Assembly: GCA_028284265.1 (NCBI GenBank)
Contig: JANQRZ010000001.1
Span: forward strand, 33,178 to 97,177
Length of the DNA stretch: 64,000 bases
Direction of reading: 5' to 3'
From: Rhodothermales bacterium
GTDB lineage: Bacteria; Bacteroidota; Rhodothermia; Rhodothermales; JANQRZ01
Made by a program: the position numbers and the translations under genes. This document shows positions 1 to 8,638 of this stretch, in pieces. Each line of letters opens with the position of its first letter. Within the stretch, counting starts at the first letter, position 1. A model generated the notes under the pieces. The model did not search any database and had not been told where the DNA came from. It saw only the letters and a program-made list of their open reading frames with translations.

Positions 1-304
1 CCACGTTGATGACGAGCACCTGCACACCTCGCTCTTTGTATGCTTGGTAGAGCGCTTCGAGGTGTGGGTCCTCGGCCCGGCAGAACGGGCACCAACTCGT
101 CCCAAAGTGGATCACGACGGTCTGGCCGCGATAGTCTTCCAGGGAGAGGGTCTCGCCCGCTAGCGTTTCTAGCGTAAAAGAGGGGGCTTGCTCCAGTGGC
201 GGAGCAGAGGCTTGGACGACGGGCGGCGAAGACGGCTGGGGTTTGCAGGCACTGATAAGGAGGGTCAGCGTGAGGCCTATGAACAGTGTGCGGTGAGTGT
301 TCAT
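1..304 (-). CDS. TlpA/ResA-like thioredoxin-fold lipoprotein, 3' end cut by window edge
   Basis: The 101 visible residues begin at an ATG at 304 and run off the left edge. Residues 1-20 form a lipoprotein signal with the lipobox LISAC, so the protein is predicted to be lipid-anchored in the envelope. After a Pro/Ser linker, a thioredoxin-like fold begins (PSFTLETLAGETLSLEDYRG) with the redox motif WCPFC near residue 75. Members of the TlpA/ResA family reduce or shuttle disulfides outside the cytoplasm, for example in cytochrome c maturation. The substrate cannot be told here. The C-terminal half of the fold, including the cis-Pro, is outside the window. Confidence 0.8.
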   Translation of the reverse strand, partial: MNTHRTLFIGLTLTLLISACKPQPSSPPVVQASAPPLEQAPSFTLETLAGETLSLEDYRGQTVVIHFGTSWCPFCRAEDPHLEALYQAYKERGVQVLVINV

Positions 305-446
305 GGAGGAGGAGTGAGCTAGTGAGTAGGAGGGACTTTCCCTACGTGACGAGAAAAAGCACACGTCTCCCAAAGGGGTGTAAAAAATCTAGCCGGAGCG
401 CCGCCGAACCACGCCTCAGGCAACGAACGCAGGTGCCATGAGGTCG

Positions 447-454
447 TATATTTC
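447..454 (+). promoter_or_regulatory. Possible -7 element for tRNA-Leu
   Basis: TATATTTC lies 7 bp before the tRNA and resembles the Bacteroidota -7 box TAnnTTTG. No TTG sits at the expected 19-21 bp upstream, so this is weak. The stretch 305-461 otherwise shows nothing recognisable. Confidence 0.25.
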
Positions 455-461
455 GGTCTCT

Positions 462-545
462 GCCCGGGTGGCGGAATTGGTAGACGCGACGGACTCAAAC
501 TCCGTTGGCCGCGAGGCTGTGCGGGTTCGAGTCCCGCCCCGGGTA
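462..545 (+). tRNA. tRNA-Leu (anticodon CAA)
   Basis: A complete class II tRNA. The acceptor stem GCCCGGG (462-468) pairs with CCCGGGT (538-544), with A545 as discriminator. The anticodon loop CTCAAAC (494-500) gives CAA at 496-498, which reads TTG codons. There is a long variable arm and a T-arm GCGGG-TTCGAGT-CCCGC. The 3' CCA is not encoded; CAG follows. Confidence 0.95.
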
Positions 546-680
546 CAGAAGGACTATAGATGAAGCGCCGAAAGAGACATCACGGTACGCCGGTAGGCCC
601 TCGGTTCGCTTATGTGCTGCGGCACAGCGTGCGGTATACTTAGCACGAGAGGAGATTCGGCTCATCGGTTTTAGTCTATC

Positions 681-3600
681 GTGGTACGCTGGTTCATCGT
701 ATTGATCCTCGCTACGGCTGCTCAGGCACAGCCCGAAGGACAGAACACTCCGATTCGCTTCGAGCGGGCGACGGACGTGGAGGTACACCTCCCGCAGTCG
801 TCGATCTACAAGATTTTGGAGGACCAGCGCGGATTCCTCTGGTTCGCCACACGCGAGGGGCTCGGCCGCTGGGACGGCACCACAATGCGGACGTGGCGGC
901 GCGACCCCTTCGACCCCGCCTCGCTCGCCGGCAACATGGTCCGCGAACTCATCGTGGACGGGAGCGGCGATCTCTGGGCGCACACGCAGGCCACCGACCA
1001 GACCCCCGTGGGGCTCGCCCGCCTCGTCGGGCCGGGCCATGAGACCGTCCGCCGCTACGACCGCCTCGAAGCCTGCCTCTTCGTGGGGCCGGACCACGAG
1101 CCGTGGCTGGCCGGTGCCGATAGTCTCTACCGCTTCGACCGGACGCTCGACCGCTTCGTCGGGGTCCGCCAGCGCCTCAGCGAGGCCACACCGGGGCAAG
1201 GCTATGCTGCCCGCGACGGGACCGTGTGGATCAGCACGAGCGAGGCCGTGGAGCGCTACGGGGTTGGCGAGGTAGCGGTGGAGGACCAAATCGTTGAGGT
1301 GGTATGGCCCGAGCGCGGTGAGGATACCCCGCCCGGTTCTTTTGCTGAGAGCGACGATGGGACGCTGTGGCTTGCCGGAATAGGCTTGGCGCATCTGAGC
1401 GAGAACGGTGCGCGCTTCGATCCGGTGGACATTCCCCTCCCAGACATCGCAGGCTATGGCCGGGGGCTTGGCGTGAGCGAGGTCATTCCGGCGGGCGATA
1501 GGCTTTGGCTCGGTACGCTCGACGGCGTGTACCGCTATGACATCGACACGGGCGCGAGCCAGCGCTATTCCCTGCGTCTCCCCGGTGACATCCCGACGCA
1601 GAACTGGATTACGGGCTTCCACCTCGATCGGGCTGGGACGCTCTGGGCTGGAACCGTCTGGGGCCTCCACCGTGCTGCACCCAACGCCGCTCCCTTCCGT
1701 CTCCTCGCCCACGACCCCGACGAGGCGAACAGCCTCAGCAGCGGGATCGTCCTCTCTGTCTATGAAGACACGCGCGGCGCGCTCTGGGTGGGCACGCTCG
1801 GCGGCGGGCTAAACCGTGTCGGGCCAGACGGACAGGTGACGCGCTATCGTCACGATCCAGCCGACGAACGGAGCCTTAGCCATGACTGGGTCTGGGCGCT
1901 CCAGCAGGACGGCGATGACCTCTGGCTCGGTACCGGCGAGGGGCTCGACCGGATTGACCTTGATGCGCCCGATGAGATCGAGCGGATTCGCTTCGACATC
2001 CCGCCCGGACGGTGGGGGCCGAGCGCGACAGGATTTCACCTCGACATCGACGGGACGCTGTGGTTTGGTCATGCAGGACGGCTCTTCCGGCGGTTCGCCG
2101 ATGGTTCCTATGCGTCTACACTCATGCCACGCGGAGTGGCTGCGCAGGCGGTGCGCCCTGCGCCCGGCGGCGCGTGGGTCACCTCGTCTTCCGGTCTGCT
2201 TCGCTATGACGCCGAGGCTGACACGCTGTACCGCTACCGGCACGACCCCTCGGACCCGACGAGCCTCAGCGACGACGCGACGATTGGGCTGTACCTCGAC
2301 CGGGCCGGGCGGCTCTGGGTCGGGACGCAGAGCGGGCTGGACCTGTACGATCCGGCGACGGATGGCTTCGCCCACTTCTCCTCCGCCGACGGCCTGCCGA
2401 GCGATGTGGTCTACGCAGTTCTGGAGGACGATGACGGCAGGCTGTGGCTCTCGACCAACCGGGGCCTCGCCCGCTTCGACCCCGACCGCCCGGCTGCTGG
2501 GTTTCGGGCCTTCGCCTTCGCCGACGGGGTCGGGAATGTCGAGTTCAACCGGCACGCTGCGTTCCGCGGACGCGACGGTACCCTCTATTTCGGCGGGGAC
2601 CGGGGCGTGACGGTCTTCCACCCGAGCGCGCTCCGCGACAATCCATACCGCCCGCCCGTCGTGCTGACGGCGCTGCACCGGGCGACGCGCGACACCACCA
2701 CGACGGTACGAACCATCGGCGAGGCCGTCGAGATCGAGCCGGGGGTGACAACGTTCACGTTCGAGTTCGCGGCGCTCCAGTTCACGAACGCACACCGCGT
2801 CCGCTTCGCCGCGATGATGGAGGGCTTCGACGCGGACTGGGTGGACCTCGGAACGCAGCGCCGGGCGACGTACACGAACCTCCCGCCGGGCCGGTACACC
2901 TTCCGCGTGAAGGCGGCCAACGAGGACGGGCTGTGGAATGAAGTGGGGGCGACGGCGACGATTGCCGTGCGCCCTCGCTTTTTCCAGACGTGGTGGTTCC
3001 AACTCCTAGCCGTGGGGCTGATCCTTGCCTTCGTAGGGGCGTCTGTGTGGTCGGTCTCGCAGCGGCGCTACCGGCGGGAGCTGGCGCGCCTCGAAGCCCG
3101 GCAGGCCCTCGAAGCCGAGCGCGCCCGCATCTCGCGCGACATGCACGACGAGGTCGGGGCTAGCCTCACCGAGATCGCCATCCTCTCCGAACTTGCCCAG
3201 CGCGACGTGCGCCAGCACGGCGGCGATGGTGCCCCGAGCACCGAGCGCCTGAGCCGGATCGCCGACACGAGCCGAGCGATGCTCGATGCCATCGGTGAGA
3301 TCATCTGGGCCATCAACCCGCAGCACGACCGACTGGACCGGCTGACGGCCTATCTCCGCGAGCACGCTGCCCGCACGCTGGAAGATGCCGGGCTGAACGT
3401 CCGCCTCGACTTCCCGGCACGGGTGCCTTCGCTGCCCGTCTCGGCGGAGTTCAGGCGCAACGTGTTTCTCGTGATGAAGGAAGCGCTCCACAACCTCGTC
3501 CGCCACGCCGGGGCCACAGCCGCCATCGTCCGATTGCGCGTGGACGAGGAGACCCTCACGCTCGTCGTGCAGGACGATGGCTGTGGGTTGCCCGGCGGTG

Positions 3601-3788
3601 ACGGAGCCGTACCCCGGCCAAGCGGGCGCGGCGGCAACGGCCTCGCCAACATGGCCCACCGCGCCGAGGAGATCGACGGCACGCTTACCCTCGACGCTGG
3701 GCCAGACCGAGGAACGCGGCTTGCGTTAGAGGCACCGCTCGGCAGCATACATCCGCTCTACACAGGTTCACCCGCCTCTGAATCATGA
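681..3788 (+). CDS. Beta-propeller (Reg_prop/Y_Y_Y) sensor histidine kinase
   Basis: This is a membrane sensor kinase of 1035 residues. A GTG start directly precedes a signal peptide (FIVLILATAAQA). Residues about 30-690 hold repeated propeller strands of the form G-LWxGTxxGLxRYD (Reg_prop). A Y_Y_Y domain (about 690-765) and one transmembrane helix near 768-795 follow. The cytoplasmic part has a HisKA_3 dimerisation helix with RDMHDEVG (His822 predicted as the phosphorylation site) and a HATPase_c domain with NLVRHAG and DDGCGLPG. Unlike many Bacteroidota propeller sensors, it has no fused receiver or AraC output. The NarL-type regulator at 5502 is the likely partner. The ORF overlaps the next gene by ATGA, so the two are translationally coupled. 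The ligand is unknown. Confidence 0.9.
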   Translation: MVRWFIVLILATAAQAQPEGQNTPIRFERATDVEVHLPQSSIYKILEDQRGFLWFATREGLGRWDGTTMRTWRRDPFDPASLAGNMVRELIVDGSGDLWAHTQATDQTPVGLARLVGPGHETVRRYDRLEACLFVGPDHEPWLAGADSLYRFDRTLDRFVGVRQRLSEATPGQGYAARDGTVWISTSEAVERYGVGEVAVEDQIVEVVWPERGEDTPPGSFAESDDGTLWLAGIGLAHLSENGARFDPVDIPLPDIAGYGRGLGVSEVIPAGDRLWLGTLDGVYRYDIDTGASQRYSLRLPGDIPTQNWITGFHLDRAGTLWAGTVWGLHRAAPNAAPFRLLAHDPDEANSLSSGIVLSVYEDTRGALWVGTLGGGLNRVGPDGQVTRYRHDPADERSLSHDWVWALQQDGDDLWLGTGEGLDRIDLDAPDEIERIRFDIPPGRWGPSATGFHLDIDGTLWFGHAGRLFRRFADGSYASTLMPRGVAAQAVRPAPGGAWVTSSSGLLRYDAEADTLYRYRHDPSDPTSLSDDATIGLYLDRAGRLWVGTQSGLDLYDPATDGFAHFSSADGLPSDVVYAVLEDDDGRLWLSTNRGLARFDPDRPAAGFRAFAFADGVGNVEFNRHAAFRGRDGTLYFGGDRGVTVFHPSALRDNPYRPPVVLTALHRATRDTTTTVRTIGEAVEIEPGVTTFTFEFAALQFTNAHRVRFAAMMEGFDADWVDLGTQRRATYTNLPPGRYTFRVKAANEDGLWNEVGATATIAVRPRFFQTWWFQLLAVGLILAFVGASVWSVSQRRYRRELARLEARQALEAERARISRDMHDEVGASLTEIAILSELAQRDVRQHGGDGAPSTERLSRIADTSRAMLDAIGEIIWAINPQHDRLDRLTAYLREHAARTLEDAGLNVRLDFPARVPSLPVSAEFRRNVFLVMKEALHNLVRHAGATAAIVRLRVDEETLTLVVQDDGCGLPGGDGAVPRPSGRGGNGLANMAHRAEEIDGTLTLDAGPDRGTRLALEAPLGSIHPLYTGSPASES

Positions 3789-5377
3789 GACATTGTCTGT
3801 CCAGAGTCTTCGTCCTCCTGACTTGTTGCTTGTTCGCAGCGAGCGCAGCGGCGCAGTCGAACGCTCCACGCATCATGCCGCTCGGCGACTCAATTACACA
3901 GGGGGCAGCGGCCCCGGGTGGCTACCGCGCCCCGCTGTATGACCGCTTCGTGGCAGCGGGCGTGACGCCTAATTTCGTCGGTGCCCAGAGCGGGGTGTTT
4001 GGAGACCCCGATACGCTGCCTGACCACGAGCACGATGGCTACGGCGGCTACCGGATCGACCAGATCGCGGAGGGAATGGGGCTGTTCGGTGCTCCTGATG
4101 TGCCCATCGAAGTCCGGCTCGACGCGTGGGACCCGACGGTCGTATTGCTGCACGCGGGTACGAACGACCTCGTCCAAGACTACTATCTCGATGGAGATAA
4201 GGTGTTGGGTATCCCGAGCGTGATAGAGCGACTCGAAGCGCTTGTGGCACGCATCACAACACACTCGCCGGAGGTCTACGTCGTCGTCGCGCAAATCATC
4301 CCATCGACGTTCGAATCGGTGAACGAGCGGATCGAGGCGTTCAACGCCCAGATTCCGGGACTCGTGGCCCGCCAGCAGGCACTCGGCTACCGGGTCGGGA
4401 CGGTCGATATGTACGCCCCGCTGACACCGTTTGAGGCGGGTGACTTCTCAGGCGTTCACCCCACGGCCGAAGGCTACCGCACGATGGCCGACGTCTGGCT
4501 TTGGGCGCTGCGCGCTATTGGCCCCGTTCCCAACCTCAATCCGGGCCGCGACGATGGCGTACTCCAGCTAGACGCCGTCAGCACTACCTCAACGCGTCCG
4601 TGGCCTCCATCGGCCACCGACCTGATTAACGTCGGGACGACTACGCTGGAGCGGGCCGTGCATCAGGGCTACGACGGACTCCCGAACTCGGTCGAGGCCC
4701 TTCATGACGGTCAGGCTGAGGGCGGAACGTTCGACGCCGACAACACATGGCGGAGCACGTTCGTGCTCAACACAGAGGTGAACATCGCAGGCTACGATCT
4801 CACGGAGATCCGCACCGGGGCAGGTGGGCCGTTCGGCATCTTTCAACAAGCCTACGAGGTGTGGTGGTCATCGGTTGATGCCCCGACCGTCTGGAACAGA
4901 CTGGGAGGCTTTCATCACATCCCGCTCAACCTCACGTCGCAGCAGGCGTCCGGGTTGGTGCTGCGGAAGGAAGAAGGACCGCTGGCCTCTGGCGTCAAAG
5001 CCGTCCAGTTCCGATTTGTGGAGCCACCCGTCGGGGGGCAAACGGGCTACTACGAGATCGAAGTGCTCGGCGCTCCGGCAGGGCAGACACAAGCGCAGGC
5101 GCGGAGCGTGGCCCCGAGGCTCACCCTCGGACCGGCGTTCCCCAACCCGACGCGTCGCACGGCGGAACTTTCCTTTTACCTCCCCGAAGCGCTGCCTGTG
5201 CGCGTCGACGTATTCGATATGACCGGGCGGCAGGTCGCAGTGCTGCTCGACGAGCAGCGCGGGGCAGGAGGGCATACCGTTCAGTTCGATGCAGGCCATT
5301 TGCCGAATGGGGTGTACAGCGTGCGATTGGAAACGCCGCTCGGAGTGCAGGCTCGCCGGGTGACGCTTCTGAAGTAG
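3785..5377 (+). CDS. Secreted SGNH/GDSL hydrolase with T9SS sorting domain
   Basis: The 530-residue protein starts with a Sec signal peptide ending AASAAAQ. An SGNH esterase/lipase fold follows: block I is GDSITQG with Ser36 as nucleophile, block III is GTND (about 125) and block V is GVHPTAEGY (about 222) carrying the catalytic Asp/His region. Such enzymes deacylate lipids or acetylated polysaccharides. Residues about 240-430 look like a discoidin-type jelly-roll binding module (RTGAGG, QFRFVEP, GYYEIEVLG), which is my inference. The last about 80 residues are a T9SS type A sorting domain (FPNPTRRTAEL, VRVDVFDMTGRQV, LPNGVYSVRLE). The protein is probably exported and anchored at the surface. 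Its start overlaps the kinase stop, which suggests it belongs to the same signalling unit. Confidence 0.88.
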   Translation: MRHCLSRVFVLLTCCLFAASAAAQSNAPRIMPLGDSITQGAAAPGGYRAPLYDRFVAAGVTPNFVGAQSGVFGDPDTLPDHEHDGYGGYRIDQIAEGMGLFGAPDVPIEVRLDAWDPTVVLLHAGTNDLVQDYYLDGDKVLGIPSVIERLEALVARITTHSPEVYVVVAQIIPSTFESVNERIEAFNAQIPGLVARQQALGYRVGTVDMYAPLTPFEAGDFSGVHPTAEGYRTMADVWLWALRAIGPVPNLNPGRDDGVLQLDAVSTTSTRPWPPSATDLINVGTTTLERAVHQGYDGLPNSVEALHDGQAEGGTFDADNTWRSTFVLNTEVNIAGYDLTEIRTGAGGPFGIFQQAYEVWWSSVDAPTVWNRLGGFHHIPLNLTSQQASGLVLRKEEGPLASGVKAVQFRFVEPPVGGQTGYYEIEVLGAPAGQTQAQARSVAPRLTLGPAFPNPTRRTAELSFYLPEALPVRVDVFDMTGRQVAVLLDEQRGAGGHTVQFDAGHLPNGVYSVRLETPLGVQARRVTLLK

Positions 5378-5501
5378 CAACGCTGGCAAGAGCCACGCGC
5401 CCACGACATCGCATCGCCATATCACCCTTCCATGTGATTGACACAGGCCGCGCCACGCCGGACCTTGCGGTGTCTGATCCTGCATCCACCGGGAAACCAT
5501 C

Positions 5502-6128
5502 ATGATTCGAGTTGCCATCGTCGAGGACCGGGTCGAAGTCCGTCAGGGGCTAGGCTATCTGATCGATGCCTCGGAAGGGTTCGTCTGTGTGGGGACCTAC
5601 GAGGACGCCGAGTCGGCCCTCGCGGTGCTGTCCGGGGAGAATGTGGACGTGGTGTTGATGGACATCGGGCTGCCGGGGATGCTCGGGACCGAGGCCGTCA
5701 AGCGCCTCCGCGCCGACCACCCGAGCATCCAAGTGATGATGCTGACCGTCTACGAGGACGATGACCACGTCTTCGCCTCGCTCCAGAACGGAGCCTCTGG
5801 CTACGTCCTGAAAACCACGCCACCTGCCGAACTTCTCGACGCCATCACCCGCATCCACGCGGGCGGCTCGCCGATGTCGAGCGGGATCGCCCGCCGTGTC
5901 GTCGAGACCTTCCACCGCGCGCCTCTGACGGAGGCCGATGAGGAGCCGCTGACCGAGCGCGAGGAGGAAATCCTCGACCTGCTCGCCCAAGGCTACCGCT
6001 ATCGCGAGATCGCCGAGCAGCTTTTCATCTCGATCGACACCGTGCGGACGCACATTCGGCACATCTACGAGAAGATGCACGTCCGTTCCCGCGCCGAGGC
6101 CACGCTGAAGTACCTCGGCAAAGCGTGA
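5502..6128 (+). CDS. NarL/FixJ-family two-component response regulator
   Basis: The 208-residue protein has an N-terminal receiver (MIRVAIVEDR, phospho-acceptor Asp54 in LMDIGLPG, a conserved Thr in MMLTVYED and Lys in YVLKTTP) and a C-terminal LuxR-type helix-turn-helix (LTEREEEILDLLAQGYRYREIAEQ in two pieces, then ISIDTVRTHIRHIYEKM). It lies 124 bp after the SGNH hydrolase and on the same strand as the HisKA_3 kinase at 681, the kinase class that normally pairs with NarL regulators. The target genes cannot be seen; the kinase/hydrolase cluster itself is a candidate. Confidence 0.93.
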   Translation: MIRVAIVEDRVEVRQGLGYLIDASEGFVCVGTYEDAESALAVLSGENVDVVLMDIGLPGMLGTEAVKRLRADHPSIQVMMLTVYEDDDHVFASLQNGASGYVLKTTPPAELLDAITRIHAGGSPMSSGIARRVVETFHRAPLTEADEEPLTEREEEILDLLAQGYRYREIAEQLFISIDTVRTHIRHIYEKMHVRSRAEATLKYLGKA

Positions 6129-6223
6129 GGTCGGTATCCGAATCACATGAAAGGGTGATGCTAGTGCGGAGCGTGGGCCGCGATCTTTTGTCGTCCCTAT
6201 GGCCTGCCTATGCGGTCATGGGC

Positions 6224-6231
6224 TATCTTTG
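6224..6231 (+). promoter_or_regulatory. Candidate Bacteroidota -7 box upstream of the Gly-rich lipoprotein
   Basis: TATCTTTG is an exact match to TAnnTTTG in the 236-bp gap before the gene at 6365. No TTG is found at the usual distance, and the implied leader would be about 130 nt. The rest of the gap shows nothing recognisable. Confidence 0.3.
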
Positions 6232-6364
6232 CTTTGCCCTTGACCTGCTGGACGGTGCGTATCTCGTCTAGTCTATAGGAGACGGTCGCACGTAGCCTGC
6301 CTATCTGCACTGACTCCTCATCCTGCCGCATACCATTCGCTTTTGCAACCAACCCGAAACTCCC

Positions 6365-6874
6365 ATGCTACGACGTATCCCGACACTCTTTCTATGCCTG
6401 CTTTTCGCCATAGCCCTGCCCGCCTGTGACTCTGATGGAGACGGCGATGGCAATGGGGGTGGCGGAGGCAATGGCGGCGGTGGCGGTGGTGGAATGATGG
6501 TCGATAACGGCATCGAGGCTACCATCGACGGAGAGAGCTTTGTCGCTACCCTAGTCGCCATCGCCGATCTGGACACCGATGGATCAATTACCATCACAGG
6601 CTCCAACCTTGCCACGACCATCGGCATCGATCTGTCCCAGTCTGCTACGGGCACCTATCAGTTCAACGTGGATAACACCGCTACCGTTGTTCGTGCCACG
6701 AATGCTGGCGTCACCGAGGCCTTCAGCACTGCTGTCAGCGGAAGTGGCTCGGCCACGATCACGAGCATCAGTGCGACCCAAGTAGAGGGGACGTTCTCCT
6801 TTACAGCAGGCTCGCTCAACAGCACCGGCTCGATTAACGTGTCTGGCGGCTTCAGCGTCAACATCGTCGAGTAG
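6365..6874 (+). CDS. Small Gly-rich lipoprotein of unknown function
   Basis: The 169-residue protein has a lipoprotein signal with the lipobox LPAC at about residue 20. A low-complexity linker of Asp/Gly and then Gly/Asn repeats follows, built on GGT/GGC codons between about 6430 and 6495. The remainder, roughly 125 residues of beta-rich sequence (IEATIDGESFVATLVAIA, then alternating Thr/Ser/Ile strands), resembles small surface lipoproteins of the DUF6252 type. That match is a recollection of style, not an established hit. It is transcribed towards the aminotransferase operon and ends at a hairpin terminator. Confidence 0.7.
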   Translation: MLRRIPTLFLCLLFAIALPACDSDGDGDGNGGGGGNGGGGGGGMMVDNGIEATIDGESFVATLVAIADLDTDGSITITGSNLATTIGIDLSQSATGTYQFNVDNTATVVRATNAGVTEAFSTAVSGSGSATITSISATQVEGTFSFTAGSLNSTGSINVSGGFSVNIVE

Positions 6875-6903
6875 CGCAGCCTAACCTCGGCTGTAACACC
6901 GCG

Positions 6904-6933
6904 CCCCGGCTGCCTCGCACGAGGCAACCGGGG
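6904..6933. terminator. Bidirectional hairpin between convergent genes
   Basis: CCCCGGcTGCCTCG (6904-6917) pairs with CGAGGCAaCCGGGG (6920-6933). It lies between the + strand lipoprotein and the - strand aminotransferase. There is no long T-run, so its strength as an intrinsic terminator is uncertain. Confidence 0.65.
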
Positions 6934-6943
6934 TGTGTCGCGT

Positions 6944-7849
6944 TTAGTCGCTGAGGATTGGTTCGCCCGTCATCGCGGTCTCCTCGGCGTAGAGTGCCGA
7001 GAGCCGTTCGGTCATCGGCCCGACCTCGCCGCTGCCAATCGTGCGCCCGTCGAGGGCGGTGACGGCGGCGAGTTCGCCCATCGTGCCGGTGCAGAACATT
7101 TCGTCAGCGCGGTAGGCTTCCGCCGTCGAGACGTTGCGGACTTGGTGCGGAATACCCTCGCGGGCGCAGAGGTTGAGGACGGTCTGCCGAGTGATGCCTT
7201 CGGGGCAGGCGTCGGTCGTGCTCGTCACCACGGTGCCGTCCGCGACGAGAAAGACGTGCGTGCCATTGCACTCGGCGATGAACCCGTGCCGGTCGAGCAT
7301 CAGCGCGGCATCCGCCCCGGCGTGGTTGGCCTCGATCTTGGCGAGGATGCTCTGGAGCAGGTTGTTGTGGTGAATCTTCGGGTCGAGGCAGTCGGGCGGG
7401 AAGCGGCGGACGGAGGAGGTGATGAGGCTGAGTCCGCTCTTGCGGTAGACCGGCGCTTTCCACTCGGCGAGGATGATGAGCGTCGGGCCGGACTGGTTGA
7501 GGCGCGGGTCCATTCCGCTCGTGATCTTCGGACCGCGCGTGAGGGTAAGGCGGAGGTGCACCCCGTCGCGCATCCCGTTGGCCTCCAAGGTCCGGCGAAG
7601 CTCCTCGCGGATGTGTTCGTGGCCCGGGATCTCGGCGAAGGCGAGGGCTTTCGCCGATCCGCGCAGCCGGTCGAGGTGCTCGGTCAGTCGGAAGATGCGC
7701 CCGTCGTAGAGCCGCAGCCCTTCCCACACGCCATCGCCGCCCTGCACGACCGAGTCGAAGGGCGAGACCCCCGCCTCGTCGCGGTGAAGAAGGGTGCCGT
7801 TGATGTTGACGAGGAGGTCGCGGTTGCGTTCGTCGAACTGCTGCAGCAT
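6944..7849 (-). CDS. Class IV PLP aminotransferase (branched-chain/D-amino-acid type)
   Basis: The 301-residue protein has the class IV fold. DGVWEGLRLYDGRIFRL lies near the N-terminus, and the predicted PLP lysine is K158 in LDPKIHHNNLLQ. The cofactor-phosphate region is GFIAECNGTHVFLV with CPEGITRQTVL, and the C-terminal motif is DEMFCTGTMGELAAV. The family moves amino groups between amino acids (branched-chain or D-Ala/D-Glu type) and 2-oxo acids, or acts as 4-amino-4-deoxychorismate lyase. The sequence alone does not fix the substrate. It lies 12 bp downstream of a sulfotransferase-like gene on the same strand, almost certainly in one operon. Confidence 0.88.
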   Translation of the reverse strand: MLQQFDERNRDLLVNINGTLLHRDEAGVSPFDSVVQGGDGVWEGLRLYDGRIFRLTEHLDRLRGSAKALAFAEIPGHEHIREELRRTLEANGMRDGVHLRLTLTRGPKITSGMDPRLNQSGPTLIILAEWKAPVYRKSGLSLITSSVRRFPPDCLDPKIHHNNLLQSILAKIEANHAGADAALMLDRHGFIAECNGTHVFLVADGTVVTSTTDACPEGITRQTVLNLCAREGIPHQVRNVSTAEAYRADEMFCTGTMGELAAVTALDGRTIGSGEVGPMTERLSALYAEETAMTGEPILSD

Positions 7850-7861
7850 GGAGCGTGAGGT

Positions 7862-8599
7862 TTAGTGGAGCCGGTGAGGATAAAGTTGCTCGTAGAGCGC
7901 TTCGCACTCCGTCAGGACCCCGTGTAGTCGCTCGGGCACTGGCTCCGTCTTTGGTGTGTACGGCTTGAAGCTAGTCGAAGCCTCGACGGTGGCGTACCAG
8001 TGCTCGGCCCACACGCCATCGGTCGAGCGCGGCCCAGCCTGCCACGATAGCATGGCCGGGTCGAATGGCACGCCGAGTGCATCGCACAGGAGGCGGAGCA
8101 GGCGCGGCGGATCGATCAGCACGTCCTTCGAGTCGATCACAGGCGGGGCCATGCCGGTCGCGGCATGGAGGCGCTCGAAGAGGGCGACCTGTTGCGGCAG
8201 TCCGGTGTGATCCGGTTCTGGGTCGGGGATGACTTTCGCTAGCGAGGTCAGCATCGCCGACGGCTCGCGCAGGAGGAAGGCATGGCGCATTTCGTCCAAC
8301 CACGGACCATCCATCTCCGGCAAGAGATGGTGCGCCATGTGCTTCTGGTAGAAGATCGGCTTGTCATCCGGCACCGGCCCGTTCAGCGTCTCCACAACCG
8401 CCTGCCAGTCGGTCGGCTGCGAGCGGAGGATGGCGTTGCGCCCGGGGTGGTCGAGGCCGGTCGCGTGGAGGTAATGCGCGTAGAACGGCTCGTCCACAAC
8501 AGCGGTGTCGGCGCGGCTGTCCCATGCCCGCATGAGCGCTGTCGAGATGTTGCGCGGCCCGGACCAGAGGGCGATGCGGATTGGGGCAGGAGAAGACAC
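7862..8599 (-). CDS. Sulfotransferase-like P-loop protein partnered with class IV aminotransferase
   Basis: The 245-residue protein begins with a short lead and then LWSGPRNISTALM (residues 11-23), a variant of the PAPS 5'-phosphosulfate-binding loop of sulfotransferases. Later elements such as YQKHMAHHLL, FLLREPSAMLTSLAKV and VIDSKDVLIDPPRLLRLLC agree with the sulfotransferase fold (3'-phosphate region RxPxxxLxS). It precedes the aminotransferase by 12 bp. In plants, proteins called branched-chain aminotransferase-like are, from memory, fusions of these same two domains, which supports a functional pair. The reaction is unknown, and the protein is sometimes annotated only as hypothetical or sulfotransferase family. 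Confidence 0.75.
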   Translation of the reverse strand: MSSPAPIRIALWSGPRNISTALMRAWDSRADTAVVDEPFYAHYLHATGLDHPGRNAILRSQPTDWQAVVETLNGPVPDDKPIFYQKHMAHHLLPEMDGPWLDEMRHAFLLREPSAMLTSLAKVIPDPEPDHTGLPQQVALFERLHAATGMAPPVIDSKDVLIDPPRLLRLLCDALGVPFDPAMLSWQAGPRSTDGVWAEHWYATVEASTSFKPYTPKTEPVPERLHGVLTECEALYEQLYPHRLH

Positions 8600-8638
8600 G
8601 GCGAGACGAGGCTGGGGAGCGCGCCAATATCGCCGTGC

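Noticed and set aside
43..60. GTAGAGCGCTTCGAGG as another LacI-type operator
   Set aside because: It lies within the TlpA-like coding region and only its centre matches; the outer TG/CA positions are wrong.
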